Origin: Sorex araneus
Taxonomy: Eukaryota > Chordata > Mammalia > Eulipotyphla > Soricidae
Direction of reading: 5' to 3'
Assembly (NCBI RefSeq): GCF_027595985.1
Contig: NC_073306.1
Span: 193,643,000 to 193,706,999 of the forward strand
Length of the DNA stretch: 64,000 nucleotides
The notes below the pieces were generated by a model. That model made no database searches and was not told where the DNA came from. It saw nothing but the letters and a program-made list of their open reading frames with translations. Positions 52,881-64,000 of this stretch are shown in pieces (position 1 is the first letter of the stretch; each line of letters begins with the position of its first letter). A program made the position numbers and the translations under genes.

Positions 52881-55130
52881 TAATCTTTAGTCGACAGTTA
52901 ACCAAATATTATTCTTTATAGCCTTGACCATTTTTTACATCTTGAAAATTGAATCATGCTCTATGTTGTCTCTGTTATTTAGCAGTTTGACTTATGTTTT
53001 CTACTACTGTTACTCATTTATTGATGTAAATTTGGGGTAAAAAATGTGAATATTTACATGTTTTAGAGATAAAATATTACCATATTATATGCACCAGAAG
53101 AGAGTCAATATCTCTACAATACAGTCCATGAAGCTATTCAGTCTTTCTTTTTCCCTTTGGGAACTTCAGTTTTTATCAGAAAGTAGTTCACAGCATTAAA
53201 AATGTATATGGTTATATATTTATAATAGTGTTTAAAGTGGTCTAGAATAACACACCCATGAGAAAGATGCACAACTTAATTCTCATATCCAAAGTATCTG
53301 ACATGCTTAGTCATGTCTTATTACCTAAACTGTGTCTGATAATGAAATTAGCTATGACCAGGAGCCCAAGTAACACTTCATTGTGCTACGAAATTTCTAG
53401 AAATAGCTTAGACACCTGCCCCCTTTTCCCCAGAGTATCTTTTGCAAGAGTATCTTGGATATTCTATGCATCTTGCTGTCACTCAGATTCCTAGATTTGA
53501 CCAGACTGTTTCATCCCAAGATATGCTCAAATTCTTTAATATACATCTCACTATTCTCATGTTTGGCTCAGAACATTTTATATTCAACTCACTCCCTTTT
53601 CAGAATTGGCTACAGATCTCTGTTCACCACTTCCTGAATTAATTAATCCCTGTGAGCAGAAAGTCCCACCTAAGCAACTTAGAGACATACAATATAAAGC
53701 TTTACAGAAAAAACGTTAAGGAGACCTCTTACTCTGGAGATCTTCACTGGATCACCTTGAAACATGTGCTTTTTCTCTTTAAGAAACTTACTTTGCTCAC
53801 ATATGACCATCTTGCTTTCCTGGTAGATTATTTCACCTACTCAACTACTTGGAGCAGGGTCCAGGTTTGAGTTCTACCTTTATTTTGGTGTTTGAACAAG
53901 GAGGCTTAAACAAGAAACTCTCTGCTTTCTACTGTCTTTTTCTCGCTTCCTTTTCAGGATGAGAAGAATCTCATTGTGTCAGCTCAAGAACAGAAGTCTC
54001 TATCAGGGTGGCATTCTGACATGCTTATGGAGCTTGTCTGATTTGTGAGTTTCTCCTTGGGCTGAGATACCGGAAGTGTTAGAGACTGTTTCTATTCCTT
54101 CTCTGTACAGGATGAGAGAATTCCTGGTTGGATGAGAGAATTCCTGGTTGGGTCTCTGATGGAATCCTGAAGTGAGCTCAAGTTGATACGTCTCCCCCTA
54201 TAGCACCTATAGTGCTAGGGATCCTTCTCCCCACTCCCTGATGCTTCCCTAACTCAGCCACCACTTCTTGATATCATTCTCTTTCTCTTTCCTTCCACCA
54301 GCCCTATAAACATTTGAGAAAAACATTCAATAGATTCAACAGATCTACAACTAAAGCCCAAATCAGTCAGGCTACAGATTGTTCCCTCTGCTGTTATCTG
54401 TTGCTGAAGTTGAAATTTTCTCTTCCCTTTTCTACTCTGCACTCTTTCTCTATTTTTTTTAAGCTCCCACATAGATTCCTGATTGGTAGGCAGCACTTCA
54501 GATTTCAAACAGATAAATCAGTGAGTCACCTCTGCTCCAGCTGCTTTTATTTTATCTTATTTTATTTGAGACAGTCATAAAACTGGTTACCTGAGAAGTA
54601 ATTAGAGCCAGTCTAGCAGGTTAGACCTCACAGTAGTGACATATGACATGAAGTAGGTGAAATGCTGCTTTGACTTACTTGGAATCAGACTTTGGGCTCT
54701 GTGTAAGGGATGGATGCCTTAGACCAGACCACCAAAGATAGGCAAAGCTCTTTATCTTTTATCTGTTCCCTTGACCTCACACTTAGGCTTCATTCTGACA
54801 AAACAGTATGAATTCAGCTCACAAACTAAAGAAAACAGTAACACATATTACGTCTGGATGAGATTTGGCCATCTTATAACCATCCAGATCAGGAATCCCA
54901 GCTGCTGTACAGGACATTGGCCATATGAATCCCTGGTAATGATTACTCTCTACCAGTTAGATCTTTATTTAGAAACTTGAGATATAGACCAAAATTCCAA
55001 CATCAAAGCTTTCTTGATTTTCTCCCAAGATAGCTTCACTTATAAATCCTGTTGAATATGCCTTGGCCACTTTTTTAGGGCCCTCTCCTACAGATCTTCG
55101 AAGATATTTTGTTTTCATCCCATTCACAAT
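52881..55130. other. Unannotated intergenic stretch
   Basis: No familiar gene or repeat is seen. A 20-bp unit, ggatgagagaattcctggtt, is exactly duplicated in tandem at 54110-54149. Confidence 0.5.
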
Positions 55131-55132
55131 AG

Positions 55133-55329
55133 TCACTGTCACAGTGATTGTCATCCCATTGCTTATCAATTTGTTCTAGCGGGCACCAGTCACGTCTCAC
55201 ATTATTGTTACTATTTTTGGCATATCCAATATACCATGGGTAGCTTGCCAGGCTCTGCCATGTGAGTGTGATACTCTCAGTAGCTTTCTGTGCTCTCTGA
55301 GAGGTTAGGAGGAATCGAACGCGGGTCAG
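55133..55329 (-). mobile_element. SINE with RTE-like tail
   Basis: Reverse copy: cagtgattgtcatcccattg and gcttatcaatttg at the tail, gggtagcttgccaggctctg in the body, ending at gaatcgaacgcgggtca; the first ~45 bp of the head are missing. Confidence 0.85.
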
Positions 55330-55349
55330 AAATCAGAAGAGCAAGTACC

Positions 55350-55524
55350 GGGACTGGAACGATAGCACAGGTGGGTAGGGCATTTGCCTTGCACGCGGCC
55401 GACCCGGGTTCGATCCCCGGCATCCCATATGGTCCCCCAAGCACTGCCAGGAGTAATTCCTGAGTGCAAAGCCAGGAGTAACCCCTGAGCATCGCTGGGT
55501 GTGACCCAAAAAACAAAAAAAAAA
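55350..55524 (+). mobile_element. SINE, poly(A) type, young copy
   Basis: A clean copy with B box gggttcgatcc and an A-run, flanked by the perfect target-site duplication agaagagcaagtacc (55335-55349 and 55525-55539). Confidence 0.95.
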
Positions 55525-55539
55525 AGAAGAGCAAGTACC

Positions 55540-57543
55540 TCGGAATAATCTTAACCAAAGAGGTGAAGGACCTATACAAGGAAATTTATAAAACACTACT
55601 TCAAGAAATAAAAGAGCACACTAGAAAATGGAGACACGTCCCCTGATTATGTACAGGGAGGATGAACATTATCAAAACTGCAGTATTGCTCAAAGCACTA
55701 TACAGATTTAATGCAGTCCCTATCAGGATATCCATGACATTTTTCAAAGAAAAAGACAAAACACTTCTTAAATTCATATGGAACAATAAACCACCATGGA
55801 TAGCTAGAGCAATTACTGGGAAAAAGAAGGTGGTTGGCATCACCTTCCCTAATTTAAAACTGTATTTAAAAGTAGTAATAATTAAAACAGCATTGGATGT
55901 TGAGCTAGAAATAGACCTGCAGACCAATAGAATAAAGTTGAATATTCTGTCACAGACTCTTAAATATATATCACTTAATCTTTGACAAAGTTGAATATTT
56001 TGTCACAGACTCTCAAATATATATCACTTAATCTTTGATAAAGGTTCAAGAAATGTGAAATGAAACAAGGAAATCTTCTTCAACAGGTGGTGCTGGAAAG
56101 ACTGGATAGCTACCTACAAAAGCATGAACTCTGACCTCTGTCTAATGGCAAGCACAAAAGTCAGATCAAAGTGGATTAAAACCCTCAATATCAGACATGA
56201 ATCCATAAGGTACATGGATTAAAATGTAGACAAAACACTCCATGACATTGAAGCAAAAAACATGTTTAGGGATGAAACAGCACTAACCAAGCAAATGAAA
56301 CAAACATAAACAAATGGGACTACATCAAACTTAGAAGCTTCTGCACCTCAAAAATATGTGTCATTAAATACAGAGAGCCCACAGAATGGGAAAGAATATT
56401 TACCCAATACCCATCTGATAAGGGGTTAATATCCAGGATATACAAGACACTAGTAGAATCGTACAAGAAAAAATCTTTCAAACTTATCAAAAAATGGGGA
56501 GAAGAAATGCCCAGAAGTGTCCTCAAAAATGAAATACAAATGATCAAAAGGTACATAAAAAACGCTCCACATCGCTAATCATCAGGGAGATGAGAGTCAA
56601 AATAACAATGATATAGCATGTCACACCACAGAGAAAGACACACATTCAAAAGAACAAAAACAACTAGCGCTGGTGTGGGTGTGGGAAAAAGGGACACTCT
56701 TTCACTGTTGGTAGGAATGCTGACTGGTCCAGCCTTTCTGGAAAAGAATATGGACAGTCCTTCAAAAACTAGAAATTGATCTTTCATATGACCCTGCAAT
56801 ACCAATTCTGGGAATATATCCTGAGGTGCAAAAAAGCACAGTGGAAATGACATCTGCACCTGTATGTTCATTGTAGCACTGTTCACAATAGCCAGAATCT
56901 GGAAACTAACAAAATGCTCAAGAACAGAGGACTTGTTAAAGAAACTTTGATACATCTACACAATAGAATACTATGCAGCTGTTAGAAGAGATAAAGTCAT
57001 GAAATTTCCTTATAAGTGGATAGATAAGGAGATTATCATGCTAAGTGAAATGAGTCAGAAAGAGAGGGACAGACATAGAAGGACTGCTCTCATTTGTGGA
57101 GTATAAAATGACATAACATAAGTCTGATACACAAGGACAGTAGACACAAGAGCCAGGAAGATTTCTCCATACTTGGAAGCCTGCGTCATGAGCGGACAGG
57201 GAGAGGACAGCTAGAATAAAGAAGGGATCACTAAGAAGATGATGATTGGAGGAATCAGTCGGAATGGGAGATGTGTGCCGAACATAGATAATGGACCAAA
57301 CATGATAACCACTCAGTATCTGTATTGCAAACCATAATGCCAAAAATTAGAGAAAGAGTATGGGGGAAATTGTCTGCCATGAAGGCAGGAAGAGGGTGGG
57401 AAAGGGGGGCTTATACTGAGGATGTTGGTGGTGGGGTATGTGCACTGGTTCAGGGATGGGTGTTTGATGTTTTTATGATTGTAACTCAAACATAAAAGCT
57501 TGTAACTCTATCTCACATTATTCAATAAAATAACAATAAAAAA
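55540..57543 (+). mobile_element. 5'-truncated L1, plus strand
   Basis: ORF2 C-terminal half in broken frames (55540-57100) followed by the G-rich 3' UTR and the end ttcaataaaataac near 57543. A ~54-bp segment (aagttgaatattctgtcaca ... cacttaatctttga) is duplicated in tandem at about 55935-56043. Confidence 0.88.
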
Positions 57544-57977
57544 GAAGATATTTTGTTCTCAGTCCTGCCTGCCTGTCATTGTCATGAAGATTCCTCTACT
57601 AATTATTGCCCTGCCTCTACCTGGCTGCCCCACCTTTCCTTCTGTCCCTTCCCAACTACCTTCTGGGGCTATATATCAAGGCTCTGTTGGACTCTCCACC
57701 TAATCACCATCCTATACTCTCTCGTGTAGTCCTAAGGTTCCTCCTCAAAAACTAATCTCTGCCCCATCAGTAACCCTTACTACCCTCTCACATATAAATA
57801 ATAAACAATTTACCATCCTCATGGAAATCAATTCAAAACCCAGAAACCTGCTCCTCTTGCTCTAAAATATTCATCTCTTGCAAATGTAGATTTTGATTGC
57901 ATTCAAGTACCATGTCCCCTTCCCTGTGTTCAGTTTAGACTAGGGCCAACTGGCTCCTATAGACAAAAATCCCAGCT

Positions 57978-58152
57978 TTTTTTTCCTATTTTGGGTCATA
58001 CCTGGCGATGCACAGTAGTTACTCCTGGTTCTGCACTCAGGAATTTCTTCTGGCGGTGCTCAGGGGACAATATGGGATTCTGGGAATCAAACCCAAGTTG
58101 GCCGCCTGCAAGGCAAACGCCCTACCCTCTCTATTATTGCTCCAGCCCCAAA
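57978..58152 (-). mobile_element. SINE, poly(A) type
   Basis: Reverse copy interrupting the duplicated block; absent at the matching site (about 6762) in copy A, where the sequence reads straight through aattcccagctattttat. Confidence 0.9.
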
Positions 58153-58236
58153 TCCCAGCCATTTTATGAGTGAAGTTTGGCTTTTTCCATTGCTTTGATT
58201 CTGTCTTGATGGATATCTATATTCTCTTTTTGTATT

Positions 58237-58412
58237 CTTTTTTTTTGGGGGGGGGATTACACCTGGCTATGCACAGGGGTTACTCCTGGCTCTGCACTCA
58301 GGAATTAGCCCTGGCGGTGCTCAGGGGACCATATGGGACCCTGGGAATCGAATCCGGGTCGGCCGCGTGCAAGACAAACGCCCTAACCGCTGGGCTATTG
58401 CTCCAGCCCCTG
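58237..58412 (-). mobile_element. SINE, poly(A) type
   Basis: Reverse copy absent at the matching site (about 6835) of copy A. Flanked by tgtattctttttt and tgcattcttttttt, a near-perfect target-site duplication. Confidence 0.9.
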
Positions 58413-59571
58413 CATTCTTTTTTTAAACCACTATTTTTGCCCCCGCGAGGAAAGTTGTCCTATTTTATCTCGGGCCAGAGCTTGGCAGGTGAGGCACACA
58501 GTTATAACCTCACAGTGGCCCTGGCTGTTGTTGTCAGGCACCTCTAGCCACTGAACTGGGCCTGAATTATCAATGGGGTAGGTCCAGAAGACAGAGAAGA
58601 GATCACACGATAGTCTTTCTCTGAAGGGCATGAAAAAGGCACTAATTGAGTCAGTTCAAGTTCCTTTTCCTGTGCTCTTCCGACTCTTATTTTTAAATTA
58701 ATTTTATTTATTAATTTTTTAATTGAATCACTCTTTGATAGACCCTTAGAAAATTGCTCATGATCAGGTTTCAGTCATATAGTGTTCCGATCCGATACCT
58801 ATCTCTCCACCAGTGCACATTTCCTAGCACCACAGTCCCCAGTTTCCGTCCCATCACCCTTCACCTCACTCCCAAGCACTTCACTCTCTCTCTCTGTCTC
58901 TCTCTCTCTATCTTCTTGTCTCTATCTCCCCCTCTCCCTTTCCTCCCACCCCACCTCTTTCTCTCAATCAAATTTGGGCATTGTGGTTTGCAATACAGAT
59001 ACTGAAAGGTTGTCCTGTATATCCCTTTACATACTTTAAACACTCAGTTCTTGTCCATTGTGATCATTTCCCATTATTGTTGTCATACTGGTCCCTTCTC
59101 TAGCTTCCCTATCCTCCATCCCACACACACTTTTGGGAGATTCTAATCATTGACCAGTTCTCTTAGCCCTTGGGTTTCCTAGCTTGTATATTAGTCTTTT
59201 ATTACATAATTTATTTTATGTATAAAATGAATGCAGTCATTCTATATCTGTCCCTCCCCTTCTGACTCATTTCACTCAACCTGATACCATTCATGTCCAT
59301 CCATTTATAAGCAAATTTCATGACTTCATTATTCCTAACTGCTGTGTAGTATTCCACTGTGTAGATGTACCATAGTTTCTTTATCCAGTCATCTGTCTCT
59401 GACACTCAGGTTGTTTCCAGATTCTAGCCATTGTGAATAGTGTTGCAATAAACATAGGAGTGCAGATGGTGTCTCTACTGTATGTTTTTGAACCTCCAGG
59501 GTATATTCCCAAAATTGTTATTGCTGGATCAACTGGGAGCTCAGTTCTTAGTTTTTTGAGCTCAGATTTTT

Positions 59572-60159
59572 TTTTATTTTACTTTCTGTTTACTTTCGTT
59601 AAATTCAATATTTCAACACAAACATCACTATTGTTGTTAGGAGTACCCTACTAGATTCAGACCTACTGTGAAGGCAAATGAGGTCGCGCGGCCGCACTAG
59701 CGGCCACACGGTTTTGAATTTCCATACTTTAACAACTAAGTCCAGGGAGATTTCTTCCAGCTATTTGATTATTGCAGGCTTGAAAATCTAATCTGTGGTC
59801 ATCATAATATGGTGGACACCACACCCTTCATCCCCGGAGAGAAAGAGGCGAGAGAGAGAGAGAAATACCTTTCCCCTCCTGGGCGGGCACAGGGCCGAGG
59901 CTTAGTTTTCAGTCAGGAGACATTCTGCGAGCAGTTGCCCATGCCAAAAGAGGTTTTGCTGGGTCTGGATTCACACTCGTGCAGCTGCGGAGAGGCCGCA
60001 CATGCGTGCGGCCCCCGGGATCACATGTCGGTGGTGGGAGGGGCCGGTGCCTCCCACCTTCCCAAGAGCACCCTCGTGTCCTTTTGCTGCAGTTTTGTCG
60101 TAAATCCTATCTGTGGTCGTCTTAATATGGCGGACACCGCACCCTTCATCCCCAGAGAG

Positions 60160-60249
<90 letters not shown>

Positions 60250-60380
60250 CCTTTCCCCTCCTGGGCAGGCACGGGGCTGAGGCTTAGTTCTCAGGCTGGA
60301 GACATTCTGCAGGAGTTGCCCATGCCGAAAAAGGTTTTGCTGGGTCTGGATTCACAATCGTGCAGCTGCGGAGAGGCCCT
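59572..60380 (-). mobile_element. SVA-like composite retroposon 5
   Basis: On the minus strand there are two tandem units (period about 310 bp; each has atggcggacacc or atggtggacacc and ttcatcccc...agagagaaag on the plus strand). A linker with gcggccgc (59640-59800) and an A-rich end at 59572-59585 follow. The L1-like terminal segment is nearly absent. The target-site duplication is gagctcagattttt (59558-59571 and 60381-60394). It is absent from copy A of the block, so it inserted after the duplication. Confidence 0.85.
60165..60246. repeat. (GA)n expansion inside composite 5
   Basis: About 82 bp of pure ag/ga. The sister unit (about 59847-59865) has only a short run, so this unit has expanded. 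Confidence 0.95.
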
Positions 60381-61011
60381 GAGCTCAGATTTTTGAGCTC
60401 AGTTTTTTGTTTTTTGTTTTCCAAAAGGGCTGGATCGGTTTATTAAGTTCTGGGATATTGTTTAAGCTCTTCCTCCTGTGGCTGAAGGTATGAGGCAATA
60501 TACCAAATTAGACCTTGGTAGCAAGGAAGACCAACTATTCTGGCAATTCACTTCACAAGTCAATATTCACCAGAGATTAGACAATGGTTATAAATCCTAA
60601 ACCAGGAACCAAAAGCCCCTTTCCCTATCTTATTGGACACTTCTTGCAAGGTGTTCATTAACAGAGAAAAAAAAGCTAGTAAGGAAAAAGAAAATGAGGA
60701 AAAGGAATGAAGACAACAATAACAACAACAAAAAAGGGGATGAGTTAAGCACTCGGCTCAATTTATGGCAGCAGTGGTTGTCCCTTATCCCTTTCAGACA
60801 CAAGTCCAAAGGCACCAGCACCATCAGTTTGTCACCAAGGCATGTGAGGCCTATGTATCTCCATTGTGTGCTACACACTTTCAAAAGTATTGCTCATAAT
60901 GCCAGATGCCTTTCCCCGCTGCAAACAAACGGAATTGGAAAGCGTAATCTCCCTTGCCAGCAATGGTTTGGGAACATTGTCCAACTCTGACCCATGTTTA
61001 ACTAACCACCG

Positions 61012-64000
61012 GAATTCTGATTTCTTCTTTGGAAAAATTTCTGTTAATTTCGTCACCCATTTTTGGATCAGGTTGGCAGTTTTCTTCTTGTGGAGTTCAA
61101 CCAGTGCATTGTATATCCTTGATATCAACCCCATATAGGATGGATACTGTGGAAATATCCTTTTCCGTTCAGTAGATTGTCTTTGTATTTTGTTCATTGT
61201 TTCTTTTGAGGTGCAGGAGCTTCTTAGTTTGAGATAGTCCCATTGATTTATCTCTGTTTTCACTTGCTTGGCCAGCAGTGTGTCAGCTTTGAAGATACTG
61301 TTGACTTCAATGTTGTGGAGGGTATTGCCAAACTTGTCTTTAATGTACCTTAGGGATTCTGGTCTGATGTTGAGATCTTTAATCCATTTTGACCTGACTT
61401 TTGTACATGGTGATAGGTGGAGGTCTAAGCCCTTTTTTTTTTTTTTGCATATAGCTGTCCAGATTTGCCAGCACAGTTTGTTTAACATGCTTTCCTTGCT
61501 CCACTTCACATTTCTTGCTCCCTTATCAAAGATTAGATGATCATATATTTGGGGGTGTGAGTCAGAGTATTCAACCCTGTTGCATTAGTCTGAAGCTCTG
61601 CCTTTGTTCCAGTACCATGCTGTTTTATTTTATTTTATTTTATTTTTTTGCTTTTTGGGTCACACCTGGCGATGCACAGGGGTTACTCCTGGCTCTGCAC
61701 TCAGGAATTACCCCTGGCTGTGCTCAGGGGACCATATGGGATGCTGGGATTTGAACCCGGGTCAGCCGCGTGCAAGGCAAACGCCCTACCCACTGTGCTA
61801 TCTCTCCAGCCACATACCATGCTGCTTTAATTACAAAGGCTTTGTAGTAGCATTGGAAGTTGGGGAAGTTGATTCCTCCCATTTTCTTTTTCCCAAGAAT
61901 TGCTTTAGCTATTCGTGGGGGCTGGTTGTTCCATATGAATTTCAGGAGCGCTTGCTCCATTTCTTTGAAGAATGTAAAAGGTATCTTTATAGAGATCGCA
62001 TTGAATTTGTTCAATGCTTTGGGGAGAATTGTCATTTTGACAATATTAAATCTTCCAAACCATGAGCAAGGGATGTCTTTCCATTTCCTCGTGTCCTCTT
62101 TATTTCCTGAAGTAGCACTTTGTAGTTTTCATTATACAAGTCCTTTACCTCCTTAGTTAAGCTGATTCTGAAGTATATGATTTTTTGAGGCACAATAGTG
62201 AATGGGATTGCTTTTTTCATATCGCTTTCTTCTCTCTCATTATTTGCATATAGGAAAGCCATGCACTTTTGGGTATTGATTTTATAGCCTGCAACTTTAC
62301 TATATGATTCTATTGTTTCTAGGAGTTTCTTGGTAAATGTTTTAGGGTGCTCTAGGTATAGTATCATATCATCTGTGAATAGTGAGAGCTTGATTTCTTC
62401 CTTTCCTACCTGAATGCCCTTAATATCTTTTTCTTCTCTAATCGCTATTGCAAGTACTTCTAGTGCTATACTGAACAGAATTGGAGAGAGTGGGCATCCT
62501 TGTCTCATCCCTGTTCTCAGAGAAAGGCTCTTAGTTTTTCCTCATTGAGGGTAATGCTTGCCTTAGGCTTGTGATAAACGGCTTTGACTATATTGAGGAA
62601 GGCCTCTTCTATACCCATTTGGCGAGAGTTTTCATCATAATTGTGTGCTGGATCTTGTCAAATGCTTTCTCTATGTCTATTCATATGACTATATGATTTT
62701 TATCTTTTCTTTTGTTTATATGATGGATTATGTTGATTGAATACCAGATGTGAAACCGTCCTTGCATCCCCGGAATGAATCAAATTTGGTCGTGGTGTAT
62801 GATCTTTTTGATGAGTTGTTGAATTCCATTTGCTAATATTTTGTTGAGAAACTTCACATCTGTATATATCAGGGTTATTGGCCTGTAGTTTTCTTTTTTT
62901 GTGGTATCTTTGTTTGCTTTTTGTATGAGGGAGATATGAGCCTCATAGAAACTATTTGGTAGGGTTTCTGTTTCTTCAATTTCCTGGAAAAGCTTGAGGA
63001 GAACTGGCATAGGTCCTCTTTAAATGTTTGGAAGAATTCTCTAGTGAATCCATCTGGACCTTGGCTTTTATTTTTGGGAAGACTTTTGATTACCATTTCA
63101 ATTTCCTTGATATTAATAAGACTATTCAATAACTCCAGGTCTTCTAGGTTCAGCCTTGGGAAATTATAGGAATCCAGGAATTTATCTATTTTCTTCTAGG
63201 TTCTCTTGTTTCGTGGCATACAGCTTTTTAAAATAGTCTGATGATCTTTTGTATTTCTTTGGTTTCTGTTGTGATGTCCTCCTTTTCATTTCTGATGCGT
63301 CTTAAAAGGATTCTCTCTCTGTCTTTCTTTGTGACTCTTGCTAGTGCTTTATCAATCTTGTTTATTTTCTCGAAAAACCAGCTCTTGGTTTCATTGATCT
63401 TTCGGATTGTCTTTTGGGTTTCCATGTCGTTAATTTCTGCTCTATGTTTAATTATCTCTTTCCTTCTGCCTGGTTTGGGCTCCTTTCGTTGGTCCTTTTC
63501 TAAGGTCATGAGTTGTGAAGTCTAGTTATTTATGTGGCCCCTTTCTTTCTTCCTGAGATATGCTTACAAAGCTATAAATTTTCCCCTTAATATGGCTTTA
63601 GCTGTGTCCCACATGTTCTGGTAGCTCATGTATTCATTCTCATTTGTTTACAGGTACCTTGTGATTTCTTCCTTTATTTCCTTCCTGACCCTCTCATTTT
63701 TCAACAGGAAGTCATTTAATTTCCAGGTCTTTTATTTGGTTCTCTGCATCTATCCATGATTAACTTCTGTCTTCAGTGCATAATGGTCTGAAAAGATGGC
63801 TGGTATAATGTCTATCTTGTTGATTCTGTTTAGGTATGTTGTGTGGCCCAGCACATGGTCTATTCTTGAAAATGTTCCATGAACACTGGAAAAGAATGTG
63901 TATTTTTTGGGGGGATATAAAGCCCTGTGTAGGTTTATTAGCCCTCTCTCTTCTACTTTTTCCTTCAAAGCCAGTATTTCCTTGGTGAGTTTTAATCATG
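61012..64000 (-). mobile_element. L1, minus strand, running off the window
   Basis: ORF2 in broken frames from the C-terminal part (60871-61509), through the reverse transcriptase (the box reads FTDD instead of FADD, near 62380) and linker (63228-63509), to endonuclease sequence at the right edge. The last ~1.4 kb of a normal L1 3' end is missing at the left, where it joins block B. A SINE interrupts it. Confidence 0.88.
61631..61814 (-). mobile_element. SINE, poly(A) type, inserted in L1
   Basis: Reverse copy with (tttta)n at its left end and tctctccagcc at its head. The target-site duplication taccatgctgtttta / taccatgctgcttta flanks it. Confidence 0.92.

Larger units (their letters stand above)
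58714..60455 (-). mobile_element. 5'-truncated L1 3' end (in duplicated block B), interrupted
   Basis: Counterpart of the L1 at 7128-8042: same 3' UTR and ORF2 C terminus and the same 5' truncation (…aagttctgggatattg). It is interrupted by composite 5. Confidence 0.85.
57918..61010. repeat. Duplicated block, copy B (partner 6701-8594)
   Basis: Same order and near-identical text as copy A, enlarged by two SINEs (57978-58152, 58237-58412) and composite 5 (59572-60394). Sequence left of the block (57545-57917) shows what lay at the ERV insertion point before insertion. The copy ends near 61010, where an L1 starts abruptly. Confidence 0.85.

Noticed and set aside
52524..52883. 119-codon frame
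   Set aside because: It lies entirely in a reversed L1 3' UTR.
55277..55596. Small proteins predicted inside SINEs
   Set aside because: The same peptide-like strings recur in every reversed SINE copy; they are by-products of the repeat sequence.
59809..60396. A long frame rich in Arg-Glu repeats
   Set aside because: It is the translation of the (GA)n tract and CpG-rich units of composite 5, with no independent coding signal.
62032..62508. Intact L1 reverse transcriptase
   Set aside because: The frame is short, the active-site box reads FTDD, and neighbouring frames are broken.

Overview
This is a mammalian nuclear genomic window. A complete six-exon UDP-glucuronosyltransferase gene of the UGT2B type lies on the minus strand (coding span 20966-47928) in a bed of retrotransposons. 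The most abundant short repeat has the head 'ggggctggagcgatagcacagc', a tRNA-like B box 'gggttcgat', and the tail 'gccgggtgtgacccaaaaagc' plus poly(A). From memory this matches the dominant SINE of shrews (Sorex, Eulipotyphla); I am fairly but not fully sure of that assignment.

Layout. 1-6700: the 3' nine-tenths of a decayed plus-strand endogenous retrovirus (gag, pro, pol, env, polypurine tract, 3' LTR). It has a betaretrovirus-like gag/pro/pol and a gammaretrovirus-like env. 6701-8594: a block repeated in the same orientation at 57918-61010, on the far side of the UGT gene. 8600-18150: SINEs, an L1 on the minus strand and two composite retroposons. 18151-20750: mostly old sequence, with the 3' end of an RTE-type LINE at 20110-20606. 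20751-48020: the UGT gene. Its second intron (16.2 kb) holds a nearly full-length minus-strand L1 facing a partial plus-strand L1 head to head. 48020-57545: L1 pieces, SINEs and low-information sequence. 57918-64000: the second copy of the duplicated block, then an L1 that runs off the window.

The UGT gene looks functional. All six exons join in frame to a 530-residue protein, every splice site is GT/AG, and the UGT signature, predicted catalytic His35 and Asp152, signal peptide, C-terminal membrane anchor and basic tail are present. The retroviral genes and LINEs are all broken by stops and frameshifts.

The best candidate for something undescribed is a family of SVA-like composite retroposons: five copies plus three solo tails. 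Each composite has GC-rich tandem repeats of about 300-350 bp, a linker, and a final ~110 bp resembling the local L1 3' end, followed by poly(A). Four copies have recognisable target-site duplications or linked boundaries. A second system is a pair of SINE types that share one tRNA-like head but carry alternative tails, one L1/poly(A)-like and one matching the 3' end of the RTE element in this window. This suggests that one head has used two LINE partners.
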